A stretch of DNA of 64,000 nucleotides from positions 4,526,001 to 4,590,000 of the forward strand of contig NZ_CP084032.1 of assembly GCF_020181655.1 (NCBI RefSeq), written 5' to 3'. The first letter of the stretch is position 1. Every line of letters begins with the position of its first letter. This DNA comes from Pectobacterium colocasium. Its GTDB lineage: Bacteria; Pseudomonadota; Gammaproteobacteria; Enterobacterales; Enterobacteriaceae. The notes under the pieces are model-generated. The model searched no databases. It saw only the letters and a program-made list of their open reading frames with translations, and had not been told where the DNA came from. Positions 39,425 to 49,581 of this stretch are shown here, piece after piece. A program made the position numbers and the translations under genes.

Positions 39425-40471
39425 TTAGCGCGGACGGCGAGCCAAGGCAACACCCGCCCCAACGAGCGCACCAATCGCACCCCACATCACCATCAGGAAT
39501 GCCCGGCGTGGGCTGTCGCGCTTCACCGGTTCTTCCGGCGTACGCAAATAACGGTATGTCTGGAAACTCGCCTCAAGCGTTGGGCCAACGTCCAACGTCG
39601 CCAACATCGCGCGATTTTGATCATAATCCAGTTCGTAGTGCGGGCCGCTGGTCTGCAATGTTTCCAGTCGGGCCTGGAGCATCGGCCTGCCGAGCAGGAA
39701 CATTTCCGATGCGGGGATTTCGTCTGCCGGCGTATCCGTCTGGCTACGGCTAATGCCTTGCTGCTGTGCGATTTTCAGCGCCAGTTCAACGCTGCGGACT
39801 TCGCGATCGTAAATCGCTTTCGCTACGGCTTCCTGACGCTTGATCTGCGATTTCATGAAGATAGTTCTGGCAGCCCAGGCCCCCTTGATCTCTTCATTCA
39901 GGTGGTTGGCGGCTCGCTGGCTGGCAAAAGCCACATACTGACGAAGCAACGTGTTGGAATCCGCAGAGGTTTCCGCCACCAGCTTCACAGAATCATTGGT
40001 TTTTTTCCCATCATCGCGCGGCGTAAACTGAATGTTGTTGACCATTTCATCCAGCAGAGCGGAATCCGCCTTTGCATCACCTTCCAGTCGCTGCTTGTAA
40101 TAATCGGTCTGCAACCAGAAATCGCGGCGGGTATCGTAAGCCGCTAATTGCATGATGAATTCATCATAAGCATCAGCCGAAATAGACGGCTGCTCTGGCT
40201 GAGGAGTAGAAAAAGATCGAGCGTCGAGGTTACGCAGGAATTGCTGCTGCGAATAATACCCTCCTAGCATATTGACCGTCGGCTTGTCGGTAATCGCTGT
40301 CGCGCTCCATTCCTGTTTAACAAGATAGGAGTAGCCTAATGCCACAACGGCAAAAAGCAGGCCGATCGCTATCGGCCATACCTTTCCCCGCCACAGCAGG
40401 CGAAATAAACCACGGATATCCAGTTCGTTATCAATCAACGCATTCCCGGTAGACAAATTCTCTGATTTCAT
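39425..40471 (-). CDS. wzzE: ECA chain-length regulator WzzE
   Basis: A 348-residue Wzz-family protein. One membrane helix near residues 33-51, a long periplasmic domain with coiled-coil character, and a second helix near the C-terminus (FLMVMWGAIGALVGAGVALA) give the standard polysaccharide co-polymerase topology; the PxxP-like segment before the last helix reads TPEEPVKRDSPRRA. It sets the number of ECA repeats made by WzyE. Position after wecA is conserved. Confidence 0.95.
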   Translation of the reverse strand: MKSENLSTGNALIDNELDIRGLFRLLWRGKVWPIAIGLLFAVVALGYSYLVKQEWSATAITDKPTVNMLGGYYSQQQFLRNLDARSFSTPQPEQPSISADAYDEFIMQLAAYDTRRDFWLQTDYYKQRLEGDAKADSALLDEMVNNIQFTPRDDGKKTNDSVKLVAETSADSNTLLRQYVAFASQRAANHLNEEIKGAWAARTIFMKSQIKRQEAVAKAIYDREVRSVELALKIAQQQGISRSQTDTPADEIPASEMFLLGRPMLQARLETLQTSGPHYELDYDQNRAMLATLDVGPTLEASFQTYRYLRTPEEPVKRDSPRRAFLMVMWGAIGALVGAGVALARRPR

Positions 40472-40492
40472 TACTTCCCCAAAATTATTTGG

Positions 40493-41590
40493 TCAGGATG
40501 ACTGCTTTTGCTCATCGGAATGCCGCATACGGCGTTTGATTCGCTTGATAAAACGGGCGACCCGCCATGCTCGTTTCAGGCAGTAGCCATACAGTAGAAA
40601 TGCAAGCAAGAATAATGCCAACATCAACCATTCGGGTATAAAAAAGAAATACTCTCCCAACACACCAACCGCAGCCAACAAAGCGGCGGCGAGCGTAATC
40701 AGCACAAAAGCCTGTCGGGAAGAAAAACCTGCACGCATCATTAAATGATGAATATGCTGTCGGTCAGGTGAGAACGGGCTCATCCCTTTGCGTAAGCGCC
40801 GATACATAATGGCGATCATATCAATCAGCGGGATCGCGATGATCCACAATGCCGTCACCGGATTAATCGGATGCTGCGGGCCTTGCGTCGTTTGGATCAG
40901 AAGCCAGATCGCCGTGAAACCAATCATTGTGCTTCCCGCATCGCCCATGAAGACTTTGTAGCGCCGTCCAAACACGCCCAGATTCAGCAAAATGTAAGGC
41001 AGCGTCGCCGCGATCATGGCGAAACACCACAGAGCCAGATTCGAATGGCCGCTCAGATACAGCAAAATCCCCATCGCCCCAAATGAGACGCTGGACAATC
41101 CGCCGAGCAACCCATCGATCCCGTCCACCATATTGAACGCATTAATCGCCGCCCAAACGGCAAACAGCGTGACCAGATAACCAAACGGCCCCAGCGCCAT
41201 CTGCCATGGGCCGAAAATGTATCCCAGATTGTGTAGCGTCAAGCCAGCAAAGGCCATCATCACCACCGCGACAAACGCTTGCACAACGGCACGAATTTTC
41301 ACACTGATATCAAAACGATCGTCCAGCATGCCGACAAAGACCAGCACGCCCGCACACAGCAGGTAAAGACGGAAGTTGGGAATATATTGGTCGGTAATAA
41401 AGTAGCTAAAGCAGATACCCGCATACACAGAAATGCCACCAACCAAAGGCACAAGACCCCGGTGACGTTTACGGTAGTTGGGACGATCGACAAGCCCTAT
41501 TTTACCCGCGATGCTGCGAGCAAAAAAAAGAAAGCCCAGAGAAAACAAGAAAATAAATAGTAATTCGGTACTCATAGTGAGTAAGTTCAC
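40493..41590 (-). CDS. wecA: Undecaprenyl-phosphate GlcNAc-1-phosphate transferase WecA
   Basis: A 365-residue polyprenyl-phosphate sugar transferase with about 11 membrane segments. DDRFDISVKIRAVVQ, NAFNMVDGIDGLLGG and the HIHH motif (in DRQHIHHLMMRAG) are the catalytic signatures. It starts ECA, and often O-antigen, synthesis by loading GlcNAc-1-P onto undecaprenyl phosphate. First gene of the wec operon. E. coli WecA is 367 residues. Confidence 0.96.
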   Translation of the reverse strand: MNLLTMSTELLFIFLFSLGFLFFARSIAGKIGLVDRPNYRKRHRGLVPLVGGISVYAGICFSYFITDQYIPNFRLYLLCAGVLVFVGMLDDRFDISVKIRAVVQAFVAVVMMAFAGLTLHNLGYIFGPWQMALGPFGYLVTLFAVWAAINAFNMVDGIDGLLGGLSSVSFGAMGILLYLSGHSNLALWCFAMIAATLPYILLNLGVFGRRYKVFMGDAGSTMIGFTAIWLLIQTTQGPQHPINPVTALWIIAIPLIDMIAIMYRRLRKGMSPFSPDRQHIHHLMMRAGFSSRQAFVLITLAAALLAAVGVLGEYFFFIPEWLMLALFLLAFLLYGYCLKRAWRVARFIKRIKRRMRHSDEQKQSS

Positions 41591-41731
41591 CGTTAACAGC
41601 TGCGCTGTAGCTGTTCAGTATAGACTCGGTTTACGCCTTATATCCTATCGCCCACGTTGATCGCCAGTACAAATTGAGTGAGAACCGCGACTTCCCAGTA
41701 GAAAGCCCTTTCACACCCGATCAATGAGGGG

Positions 41732-41762
41732 ATAAAAAAACGCCACGACCCAGCGTGGCGTT
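41732..41762 (-). terminator. Rho-independent terminator downstream of rho
   Basis: On the minus strand AACGCCACG (arm 41754-41762) pairs with CGTGGCGTT (41739-41747), a perfect 9-bp stem with 6-nt loop, followed by T7 (41734-41740). It lies about 300 bp beyond the rho stop, displaced by the repeat element. Confidence 0.9.
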
Positions 41763-41781
41763 CCCCGAGTTATCCGTAATG

Positions 41782-42045
41782 TACCCGTCATACTTCAAGC
41801 CGCATGTGCGTTGGCAATACTCGGCTCATTTCAGAGCCTCGCCCGAAGGGTCGCCGCAAGCGGCGTTCAAATTGGCTAAACCAATTTGTCCTTACTCACC
41901 CCAGTCACTTACTGATGTAAGCTCCTGGGGATTCGTGCGCTTGCCGCGTTACAAGGCACATAAATGTACCTCGCCCTGACGGGCCAACGCTTTGCGTTGT
42001 TCAAAACGCTAGCGTTTTGTCCTGCAACTCGAATTATTTAGGGTA
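41782..42045. repeat. Long composite palindromic repeat in the rho 3' region
   Basis: A 264-bp element with related ends, TACCCGTCATACTTCAAG on the left and, reversed, TACCCTAAATAATTCGAG on the right. Its core is a hairpin CCCCAG...CTGGGG with inner CTTAC/GTAAG (about 41899-41930). Two nested hairpin pairs follow the same plan: GCCGC/GCGGC then TTCAAATTGG/CCAATTTG (41852-41888), and CAACGC/GCGTTG then AAAACGCT/AGCGTTTT (41985-42018), each closed by TTTTGTCC or TTTGTCC. It looks like an interspersed enterobacterial repeat; no ORF is present. Confidence 0.8.
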
Positions 42046-42066
42046 TATATAGATGAACGCCCGGAT

Positions 42067-43326
42067 TTATGAACGTTTCATCATATCGAAGAATTCATCG
42101 TTGGTTTTCGTCATCGCCAACTTGTTGATCAGGAATTCCATCGCGTCGATCTCGCCCATTGGGTGAATGATCTTGCGCAGAATCCACATCTTCTGCAATT
42201 CTTCAGAGGTGGTAAGCAATTCTTCTTTACGCGTGCCGGAGCGGTTGTAATCAATCGCTGGGAAGACGCGTTTTTCTGCGATTTTACGTGCCAGGTGCAG
42301 TTCCATATTACCTGTACCTTTAAACTCTTCGTAAATCACTTCATCCATCTTGGAACCGGTATCCACCAGCGCAGTGGCGATGATGGTCAGGCTACCGCCT
42401 TCCTCAACGTTACGCGCCGCACCGAAGAAACGCTTTGGACGATGCAGGGCGTTAGCATCCACACCACCAGTCAACACTTTGCCCGAAGCAGGAACAACGG
42501 TGTTGTAAGCACGCGCCAGACGAGTAATGGAGTCCAGAAGAATGATAACGTCTTTCTTATGCTCAACCAGACGCTTCGCTTTTTCGATCACCATTTCGGC
42601 AACCTGAACGTGACGGGAAGCGGGTTCGTCAAACGTTGACGCCACCACTTCACCTTTCACCAGACGCTGCATCTCGGTCACTTCTTCCGGACGTTCGTCA
42701 ATCAGCAGTACCATCAGCACACAGTCAGGATGGTTGTAAGCAATGCTCTGCGCAATATTCTGCAGCAGCATGGTTTTACCTGCTTTAGGCGGTGCAACGA
42801 TCAAACCACGTTGACCACGGCCAATCGGCGCAGCCAGATCCAGCACACGCGCCGTCAGATCTTCTGTCGAGCCGTTACCGCGTTCCATACGCAGACGAGA
42901 GTTTGCATGCAGTGGCGTGAGGTTTTCGAACAGGATCTTGTTGCGGGAGTTTTCAGGTTTGTCGTAGTTGACTTCGTTAACTTTCAGCAGCGCAAAGTAG
43001 CGTTCACCTTCTTTCGGCGGACGAATCTTGCCAGAAATGGTGTCACCAGTGCGGAGGTTAAAACGGCGGATTTGGCTGGGAGAAACGTAGATATCATCGG
43101 GGCCTGCGAGGTAGGAGCTGTCTGCGGAGCGAAGAAAGCCGAAGCCGTCCTGCAATATCTCCAGCACACCATCGCCGAAAATATCCTCGCCGCTTTTGGC
43201 ATGCTGTTTCAGAATAGCGAAGATAATATCCTGTTTACGCATGCGGGCCTGGTTTTCCAGTCCCATATTTTCGCCAAGAGCAATTAACTCAGAAACTGGC
43301 GTATTCTTTAATTCGGTAAGATTCAT
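42067..43326 (-). CDS. rho: Transcription termination factor Rho
   Basis: A 419-residue hexameric RNA-dependent ATPase/helicase, same length as E. coli Rho. The N-terminal RNA-binding domain has GFGFLRS; Walker A is APPKAGKT, Walker [14 protein letters not shown], and the Q/R-loop region [13 protein letters not shown] follows. Homology begins at the ATG 43326 ([10 protein letters not shown]); the frame stays open 38 codons into the leader, which has no homology. A long leader and conserved trxA upstream match E. coli. Confidence 0.98.
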   Translation of the reverse strand: MNLTELKNTPVSELIALGENMGLENQARMRKQDIIFAILKQHAKSGEDIFGDGVLEILQDGFGFLRSADSSYLAGPDDIYVSPSQIRRFNLRTGDTISGKIRPPKEGERYFALLKVNEVNYDKPENSRNKILFENLTPLHANSRLRMERGNGSTEDLTARVLDLAAPIGRGQRGLIVAPPKAGKTMLLQNIAQSIAYNHPDCVLMVLLIDERPEEVTEMQRLVKGEVVASTFDEPASRHVQVAEMVIEKAKRLVEHKKDVIILLDSITRLARAYNTVVPASGKVLTGGVDANALHRPKRFFGAARNVEEGGSLTIIATALVDTGSKMDEVIYEEFKGTGNMELHLARKIAEKRVFPAIDYNRSGTRKEELLTTSEELQKMWILRKIIHPMGEIDAMEFLINKLAMTKTNDEFFDMMKRS

Positions 43327-43788
43327 AGTGGTGGGTTCTTTAACTCGGGGTAAATCTCGAACTATTAACGTGAATGGTATGGCAGGGTCATCCGTGCCTC
43401 TATAACTGCCTTCAACCACCGGATTCCTGTCTGGTTTCACACCTGAAGCGCATTACATCCGCGCAAAACAACATCCGCATAAACGATATCCGCATAAATC
43501 AACGGCAGGAGATCGAAGACACATAAAACCAAGTATTGTAAAACTAGTAGACTGCCAAAATCGGATCATAAATGTGTTGTAAAACAACGGCGTTTCGATT
43601 TCGACACAGAATAATGCTTTAGACTCTAACTTTCAGGCTTAAGCCTAAGGGCTTAAACATAGGCAAGTACGATATGCAGTAATGAAGAATCTAGCACGCT
43701 TCCCGACGAGCGGCAAGCAGTCAATATGAGAATTGCATATTGCCCGATTGCGCCCGCCGGCAATACCCTTTTGAGGGTATAAAGCTAA
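43327..43788 (-). promoter_or_regulatory. rho leader and promoter
   Basis: A 462-bp trxA-rho spacer. On the minus strand -35 TTGCCG (43711-43716) and -10 TAGATT (43688-43693) with a 17-bp spacer make a promoter, with TTGACT (43719-43724) just upstream. This gives a ~350-nt leader with a GGGCTTA/TAAGCCT stem. E. coli rho is autoregulated by Rho within a similar leader. I do not see a convincing rhoL peptide; an in-frame extension of rho from 43440 is the only notable frame. Confidence 0.55.
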
Positions 43789-44115
43789 TTACAGATTCGC
43801 CGTCAGGAACTCTTTTAGTTGCCCTTTGGACAGTGCGCCGACTTTTGTCGCAGCGACTTCGCCGTTTTTAAACAGCAGCAGAGTGGGGATACCACGGATA
43901 CCGTACTTCGGCGCAGTAGCCGGATTTTCATCAATGTTCAGTTTGGTAACCGTCAGTTTACCTTCAAACTCTTCGGCGATTTCATCCAGAATAGGAGCGA
44001 TCATTTTGCAAGGACCACACCACTCAGCCCAGAAATCAACCAAGATAGCGCCCTCAGCTTGCAGTACTTTCGTGCCAAAGCTGTCATCAGTCAGGTGAAT
44101 TATTTTATCGCTCAT
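43789..44115 (-). CDS. trxA: Thioredoxin 1
   Basis: A 108-residue thioredoxin with active site WCGPC (32-36) and the cis-proline loop GIRGIPTLL. It is the general cytoplasmic disulphide reductant, used by ribonucleotide reductase and PAPS reductase. Nearly identical in length to E. coli TrxA (109). Divergent from rhlB, upstream of rho, as in E. coli. Confidence 0.98.
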   Translation of the reverse strand: MSDKIIHLTDDSFGTKVLQAEGAILVDFWAEWCGPCKMIAPILDEIAEEFEGKLTVTKLNIDENPATAPKYGIRGIPTLLLFKNGEVAATKVGALSKGQLKEFLTANL

Positions 44116-44233
44116 ATTTTACTCCGCAGGATTATTTCTACCTTGTTGGTGTAGCATTAACCAACAACGGCTTGACTTTATTTCACCGGATACGCTTTCG
44201 TAAAGCAATAGTTAGCTGATATTCTACCACACT

Positions 44234-45526
44234 ATGAGCAAAACACACTTAACTGAACAGAAGTTTTCCGACTTCGCCCTGCACCCGCAGGTTATTGAAG
44301 CTCTTGAAAGCAAAGGGTTTCATAACTGTACGCCTATTCAGGCGTTAGCTCTGCCATTGGCTCTGTCAGGGCGTGATGTTGCAGGTCAGGCGCAAACCGG
44401 TACCGGCAAGACGCTGGCTTTTCTCGCGTCTACTTTCCATTATTTGCTTTCACACCCTGCAAATGCAGAGCGTCAAACCAATCAACCACGTGCCTTAATT
44501 ATGGCACCCACTCGTGAATTGGCTGTCCAGATTCACTCTGACGCAGAAGCACTGTCTCACCTTACCGGGTTAAAACTGGGTTTAGCCTACGGTGGAGACG
44601 GTTACGACAAGCAGCTTAAGGTGCTGGAAAACGGCGTTGATATTCTGATCGGCACCACGGGTCGCCTGATCGATTACGCTAAACAGAACCACATAAACCT
44701 GGGCGCGATTCAGGTCGTCGTGCTGGACGAAGCAGACCGTATGTACGATCTTGGCTTCATCAAAGACATTCGCTGGTTGTTCCGCCGCATGCCACCAGCG
44801 ACACAGCGTCTGAACATGCTCTTTTCCGCAACGCTCTCCTACCGAGTGCGTGAACTCGCGTTTGAACAGATGAATAACGCAGAGTATGTGGAAGTTGAAC
44901 CGGAACAGAAAACCGGCCATCGCATTAAAGAAGAACTGTTTTATCCGTCTAACGAAGAAAAAATGCGTCTGCTCCAGACACTACTGGAAGAAGAGTGGCC
45001 GGATCGCTGCATTATTTTCGCGAATACCAAGCATCGCTGTGAAGACATCTGGGGTCATCTGGCTGCCGACGGCCATCGCGTTGGACTGCTGACGGGCGAC
45101 GTCGCACAGAAAAAACGCCTGCGTATTCTGGAAGAATTTACCCAGGGCAATCTGGATATTCTGGTGGCAACGGACGTTGCAGCGCGCGGTTTACATATTC
45201 CTTCCGTGACCCACGTTTTTAACTACGACCTGCCAGATGATTGCGAAGACTACGTTCACCGTATTGGCCGTACCGGCCGCGCAGGGCAAAGCGGAAATTC
45301 TATCAGCCTGGCCTGTGAAGAGTACGCACTGAACCTCCCGGCTATCGAAACCTATATCGGTCACAGCATCCCGGTTAGCAAATACAACAGCGACGCGCTG
45401 ATGAATGATTTACCCGCGCCGAAGCGTTTAACGCGCCCACCGCGTTCCAATAATGGTCCGCGCAGACACAGCAATGCGCCGCGCCGTAGTGGAGCGCCCC
45501 GTAATAACCGTAAACGAGCGGATTAA
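44234..45526 (+). CDS. rhlB: ATP-dependent RNA helicase RhlB
   Basis: A 430-residue DEAD-box helicase. Q motif [13 protein letters not shown], Walker [13 protein letters not shown] in [14 protein letters not shown] in LFSATLSYR, and [11 protein letters not shown] are all visible. The basic C-terminal tail ([13 protein letters not shown]...) is typical. RhlB unwinds RNA in the RNase E degradosome. It is 6 bp upstream of gppA, likely co-transcribed. Confidence 0.97.
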   Translation: MSKTHLTEQKFSDFALHPQVIEALESKGFHNCTPIQALALPLALSGRDVAGQAQTGTGKTLAFLASTFHYLLSHPANAERQTNQPRALIMAPTRELAVQIHSDAEALSHLTGLKLGLAYGGDGYDKQLKVLENGVDILIGTTGRLIDYAKQNHINLGAIQVVVLDEADRMYDLGFIKDIRWLFRRMPPATQRLNMLFSATLSYRVRELAFEQMNNAEYVEVEPEQKTGHRIKEELFYPSNEEKMRLLQTLLEEEWPDRCIIFANTKHRCEDIWGHLAADGHRVGLLTGDVAQKKRLRILEEFTQGNLDILVATDVAARGLHIPSVTHVFNYDLPDDCEDYVHRIGRTGRAGQSGNSISLACEEYALNLPAIETYIGHSIPVSKYNSDALMNDLPAPKRLTRPPRSNNGPRRHSNAPRRSGAPRNNRKRAD

Positions 45527-45532
45527 CCGTCG

Positions 45533-47029
45533 ATGCTGAGCTCTTCTTCACTTTATGCTGCCATCGATCTCGGCTCGAACAGCTTCCATATGCTGGTCGC
45601 CCGGGAAACCGCAGGCAGCATTCAGACGCTGGCGAAAATAAAGCGTAAAGTCCGCCTTGCGGCAGGGCTGGATAAACAGAATCGGCTCTCGCAGGACGCG
45701 ATGCAGCGCGGCTGGCAGTGTCTGCAACTGTTCTCCGAACGGTTGCAGGACATCCCGCAGGATCACGTGCGCGTCGTCGCAACCGCAACCTTGCGGCTGG
45801 CAACGAATGCTGACGAGTTTCTGCAACGGGCTCAGGATATTCTGGGCTTGCCGATTCAGGTTATCAGCGGTGAAGAAGAAGCACGCCTGATTTATCAAGG
45901 TGTAGCACATACGACAGGCGGCCCGGATGCGCGTCTGGTCGTGGATATCGGCGGTGGCAGTACCGAGCTGGCGACAGGGGTTGGCGCCAAAACAACCCAG
46001 TTGATCAGCCTCCCGATGGGATGCGTAACGTGGTTGGATCGCTATTTCAGCGACCGCAATCTGGAAGCCGGTAATTTTGAACGCGCGGAACAAGCAGCAC
46101 GTGAAATGCTGCGTCCTGTTGCCGCCTCGCTACGTGAGCAGGGCTGGCAAATCTGCGTCGGCGCCTCCGGTACAGTACAAGCGCTACAGGAAATCATGGT
46201 CGCGCAGGGAATGGATGAATACATTACCCTGCCGAAGCTCAGGCAGCTTAAAGAGCATGCAATTCAGTGCGATAAGCTGGAAGAGCTGGAAATTGAAGGC
46301 CTGACGCTGGAGCGCGCGCTGGTTTTTCCCAGCGGATTAGCCATCTTGCTGGCGATCTTCCAGGAGCTCGACATCAAAACGATGACGCTGGCTGGTGGAG
46401 CACTGCGTGAAGGGCTGGTCTATGGGATGTTGCATCTGCCCGTCGATCAGGACATTCGTCACCGCACATTGGCGACACTGCAACGCCGTTATTTGCTGGA
46501 TGCCGAACAGGCTAAGCGCGTCAGCACACTGGCAGACAACTTTCTGCAACAGGTTGCCCGTGACTGGCAGTTAAATAACCGATGTCGCGAGTTACTGCGC
46601 AGCGCCTGTCTGGTACACGAAATCGGTTTGAGCATCGATTTTCGCCAGTCGCCCCAGCATGCTGCCTATTTGATTCGCCATAGCGATCTCCCCGGCTTTA
46701 CGCCCGCTCAGAAGAAACTGTTAGCCACACTCCTGCAAAACCAGATTAACCCTGTCGATTTAATGCCGTTGAGCCAGCAGAACGCACTACCGGTCAATCA
46801 GGCACAGCGCCTGTGTCGCCTGTTGCGTCTGGCGATTATTTTTGCCAGCCGCCGCCGCGACGACACGCTGCCAGCCGTACGATTACGCGTAGAAGGTGAA
46901 ACACTGCGTTTGATTCTGCCTGCGGGCTGGCTGGCACAGCATCCATTACGGGCAGAAATGCTGGAACAGGAAAGTCGCTGGCAGAGTTATGTACACTGGC
47001 CGCTGATGCTGGAAGAAGCTTCAGCTTAA
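45533..47029 (+). CDS. gppA: Guanosine-5'-triphosphate,3'-diphosphate pyrophosphatase GppA
   Basis: A 498-residue ASKHA-fold phosphatase of the Ppx/GppA family, converting pppGpp to ppGpp and degrading polyphosphate. Phosphate loops [14 protein letters not shown] at the start and [12 protein letters not shown] near residue 138, plus [11 protein letters not shown], are present. A C-terminal HD-like helical domain follows. Convergent with rep. Confidence 0.95.
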   Translation: MLSSSSLYAAIDLGSNSFHMLVARETAGSIQTLAKIKRKVRLAAGLDKQNRLSQDAMQRGWQCLQLFSERLQDIPQDHVRVVATATLRLATNADEFLQRAQDILGLPIQVISGEEEARLIYQGVAHTTGGPDARLVVDIGGGSTELATGVGAKTTQLISLPMGCVTWLDRYFSDRNLEAGNFERAEQAAREMLRPVAASLREQGWQICVGASGTVQALQEIMVAQGMDEYITLPKLRQLKEHAIQCDKLEELEIEGLTLERALVFPSGLAILLAIFQELDIKTMTLAGGALREGLVYGMLHLPVDQDIRHRTLATLQRRYLLDAEQAKRVSTLADNFLQQVARDWQLNNRCRELLRSACLVHEIGLSIDFRQSPQHAAYLIRHSDLPGFTPAQKKLLATLLQNQINPVDLMPLSQQNALPVNQAQRLCRLLRLAIIFASRRRDDTLPAVRLRVEGETLRLILPAGWLAQHPLRAEMLEQESRWQSYVHWPLMLEEASA

Positions 47030-47039
47030 CGAGCATATA

Positions 47040-47064
47040 GGGGAGAACGCTTTATTCCCCTTTT
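47040..47064. terminator. Possible shared terminator of gppA and rep
   Basis: GGGGA (47040-47044) pairs with TCCCC (47056-47060), followed on the plus strand by TTTT. The right arm lies inside the last codons of rep (stop at 47052-47054). The stem is short, so this is tentative. Confidence 0.4.
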
Positions 47065-49073
47065 GCTTTCGCCAACATCGCTCGGATGTTAGCAACGTTC
47101 GCCTGACCTTTCTGCATACGCTCTTGTGCGCTGACCACTTTCCGTTCCGTTTCCCACACGACATCATCCTGTGGCAATTCCAGCAGGAAACGACTCGGCT
47201 CAGGGCGAACCAATTCACCATACTGGCGGCGCTCTTTGCACAGTGTAAAGATGAGTTCACGCTGCGCGCGCGTAATCCCGACGTACGCCAGACGGCGCTC
47301 TTCATCAACGTTGTCTTCATCAATACTGCTTTGGTGCGGTAGTAGTCCCTCTTCCATCCCGACCAAAAACACATACGGAAATTCCAGACCTTTGGACGCA
47401 TGCAGCGTCATCAGTTGTACCTGATCCAGCTCCTCTTCACTTTCTCCACGTTCCATCATGTCTCGTAGGGTGAAGCGCGTCACCACCTGCGTCAACGTCA
47501 TGGGCTCATCCAATTCGGAGCCTTCCAGCATCTCCGTCATCCAGCTAAATAACTGATTGACGTTCTTCATCCGCATTTCCGCGGCTTTTGGGCTGGGCGA
47601 GGTTTCATACAGCCAGCTTTCGTAGTCTAGCCCATGAATCAGGTCGCGCACGGCGGCTACCGGTTCACGCTCTGCCAAACGGGCAATTTCCGCCAGCCAC
47701 TGGGTAAACCGTTGCAGGGATTCCAGCCCACGGCCAGTCAGCGACTGGCTCAACCCCAAATCAAAACTCGCACTGAACAGACCTTTATTGCGCTGCCCCG
47801 CCCACTCGCCCAACTTCTTCATCGTCGCCGGGCCAATCTCACGTTTAGGCGTGTTCACGATGCGTAAGAACGCACTGTCATCATCCGGGTTGGTCAACAC
47901 GCGCAGATAAGCCAGCAAATCCTTGATTTCAGGACGGGAGAAAAAGGACGTGCCGCCAGAAATGCGATACGGAATACGGTTCTGCATCAGCATCTTTTCA
48001 AACAGGCGCGATTGATGGTTACCACGATACAAAATGGCATAGTCGCCATACTGGGTCTTTTTAATAAAGTGATGGGCAATCAGTTCACCCACGACCCGCT
48101 CCGCTTCGTGATCTTCGTTGTTGGCGGTAATCACTTTGAGCTCATCGCCGTAGCCCAGCTCCGAGAACAGGCGTTTTTCAAAGACGTGCGGGTTATTGGC
48201 AATGAGAATATTGGCCGCTTTCAGAATACGCCCGGATGAGCGGTAGTTTTGTTCCAACTTGATCACGTCAAGCGTGGGGAAATCCTGCTGTAGCAACACC
48301 AGATTCTGTGGACGCGCCCCGCGCCAGGAGTAAATAGACTGATCGTCATCTCCTACGACGGTGAAACGCGCGCGGGTACCGACCAGCAGTTTAACCAGCT
48401 CATACTGGCTGGTATTGGTGTCCTGATATTCATCCACCAGCAGGTAGCGCAAACGGTTCTGCCAACGTTCGCGTACCTCAGCGTTTTGCTTCAGCAGCAG
48501 CGTGGGCAGCAAAATCAGATCGTCGAAGTCCAGCACGTTACAGGCGCGCAAATGTTCATGATAGAGCGAGTAGCAGTGCACAAATAGCTTGTCGCGTTCG
48601 GAACGCGCCATCGCTGCCGCACCAGCAGGATCGATCAGATCGTTTTTCCAGTTTGAGATCGTCGAGATCAGCTGCTGCAGCAAAACCTTATCATTTTCCA
48701 GCCACTGCTCCGTCAGCTCTTTCAGCAGCGCCATCTGATCCTGATCGTCGAACAGGGAGAAGTTGGATTTCATCCCCAATGCGGCGTATTCACGTTTGAT
48801 GATCTCCAACCCCAGCGTATGGAAGGTCGCAATCATCAACCCGCGCGTTTCTTTGCGCCCCAGCGTTTGCGCCACGCGCTCCTTCATCTCCCGCGCCGCT
48901 TTGTTGGTAAACGTCACGGCAGCAATATGCCGAGCCTGATAGCCACACTGGCGGATAAGGTGCGCAATCTTGTTGGTGATCACGCGGGTCTTGCCTGAAC
49001 CTGCGCCCGCCAGTACCAGACAAGGTCCGGTGACGAATTCGACGGCGTGTTGTTGGCTGGGGTTTAAGCGCAT
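47052..49073 (-). CDS. rep: ATP-dependent DNA helicase Rep
   Basis: A 673-residue SF1A helicase, the E. coli Rep length. Q motif LNPSQQHAV, Walker [29 protein letters not shown] and [13 protein letters not shown] are visible. Rep moves 3'-5' with the replisome and removes protein roadblocks. Start: the ATG at 49073 (MRLNPSQQ) matches homologues; the frame also opens at a GTG five codons upstream. It is a paralogue of UvrD, also encoded in this window. Confidence 0.97.
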   Translation of the reverse strand: MRLNPSQQHAVEFVTGPCLVLAGAGSGKTRVITNKIAHLIRQCGYQARHIAAVTFTNKAAREMKERVAQTLGRKETRGLMIATFHTLGLEIIKREYAALGMKSNFSLFDDQDQMALLKELTEQWLENDKVLLQQLISTISNWKNDLIDPAGAAAMARSERDKLFVHCYSLYHEHLRACNVLDFDDLILLPTLLLKQNAEVRERWQNRLRYLLVDEYQDTNTSQYELVKLLVGTRARFTVVGDDDQSIYSWRGARPQNLVLLQQDFPTLDVIKLEQNYRSSGRILKAANILIANNPHVFEKRLFSELGYGDELKVITANNEDHEAERVVGELIAHHFIKKTQYGDYAILYRGNHQSRLFEKMLMQNRIPYRISGGTSFFSRPEIKDLLAYLRVLTNPDDDSAFLRIVNTPKREIGPATMKKLGEWAGQRNKGLFSASFDLGLSQSLTGRGLESLQRFTQWLAEIARLAEREPVAAVRDLIHGLDYESWLYETSPSPKAAEMRMKNVNQLFSWMTEMLEGSELDEPMTLTQVVTRFTLRDMMERGESEEELDQVQLMTLHASKGLEFPYVFLVGMEEGLLPHQSSIDEDNVDEERRLAYVGITRAQRELIFTLCKERRQYGELVRPEPSRFLLELPQDDVVWETERKVVSAQERMQKGQANVANIRAMLAKAKGE

Positions 49074-49233
49074 AACGATCTTGCTCACTCATAAAACGGA
49101 AGGCGATTGTAGCAGAAAGCCGTATCGATCTTGACCAGGGATTTGTTATTAAGGAAAGCACGTCGCAGTCCACATCTTGCGTTGCAAATGTTACATTGCG
49201 CGCAGGAATCTCTTTTGCAAAAAAGGTAACAAC

Positions 49234-49515
49234 ATGGCAAATACCGCAGCAGCTCTGCACATCCTGGTGGACACCGAACAGCAGGCTAACGACATTCTTG
49301 CTCAACTGGAAAAAGGCGCAGACTTCCAGAAACTGGCGCAAAAACACTCCACCTGCCCGTCAAAACGCAACGGCGGTGATTTAGGTGAATTTCGTAAAGG
49401 CGACATGGTGCCAGCGTTCGATAAGGCCGTGTTTTCCTGCGAATTGTTGAAACCGTTTGGTCCGGTGAAAACCCAGTTTGGTTACCATGTGATCAAGGTG
49501 CTATACCGCAACTAA
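49234..49515 (+). CDS. ppiC: Parvulin peptidyl-prolyl isomerase PpiC
   Basis: A 93-residue single-domain parvulin. [33 protein letters not shown] and [14 protein letters not shown] are hallmark segments. It is cytoplasmic, with no signal peptide. The ATG at 49234 gives the E. coli length; 19 in-frame codons upstream have no homology. Followed by a bidirectional terminator shared with putA. Confidence 0.96.
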   Translation: MANTAAALHILVDTEQQANDILAQLEKGADFQKLAQKHSTCPSKRNGGDLGEFRKGDMVPAFDKAVFSCELLKPFGPVKTQFGYHVIKVLYRN

Positions 49516-49541
49516 GTCATTACATCGACACACATAAATAG

Positions 49542-49580
49542 AAAAAACGCGCCGACCTTCTGGGCTGGCGCGTTTTTTTT
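49542..49580. terminator. Bidirectional terminator between ppiC and putA
   Basis: A 10-bp stem AAAACGCGCC/GGCGCGTTTT (49544-49553 and 49567-49576), with A-tract on the left and T8 on the right, serving the convergent ppiC and putA transcripts. Confidence 0.92.
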
Positions 49581-49581
49581 C

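Larger units (their letters stand above)
41591..42066. other. rho-wecA spacer: rho terminator, repeat element, wecA upstream region
   Basis: A 476-bp spacer without genes. From left it holds the wecA 5' region (41591-41731), the rho terminator (41732-41762) and a 264-bp repeat element (41782-42045) in the rho 3' untranslated region. I see no confident wecA promoter consensus by eye. Confidence 0.7.

Noticed and set aside
43327-43440. 38-residue N-terminal extension of Rho
   Set aside because: No homology to Rho or to the E. coli rhoL peptide; the Rho ATG at 43326 gives the conserved length.
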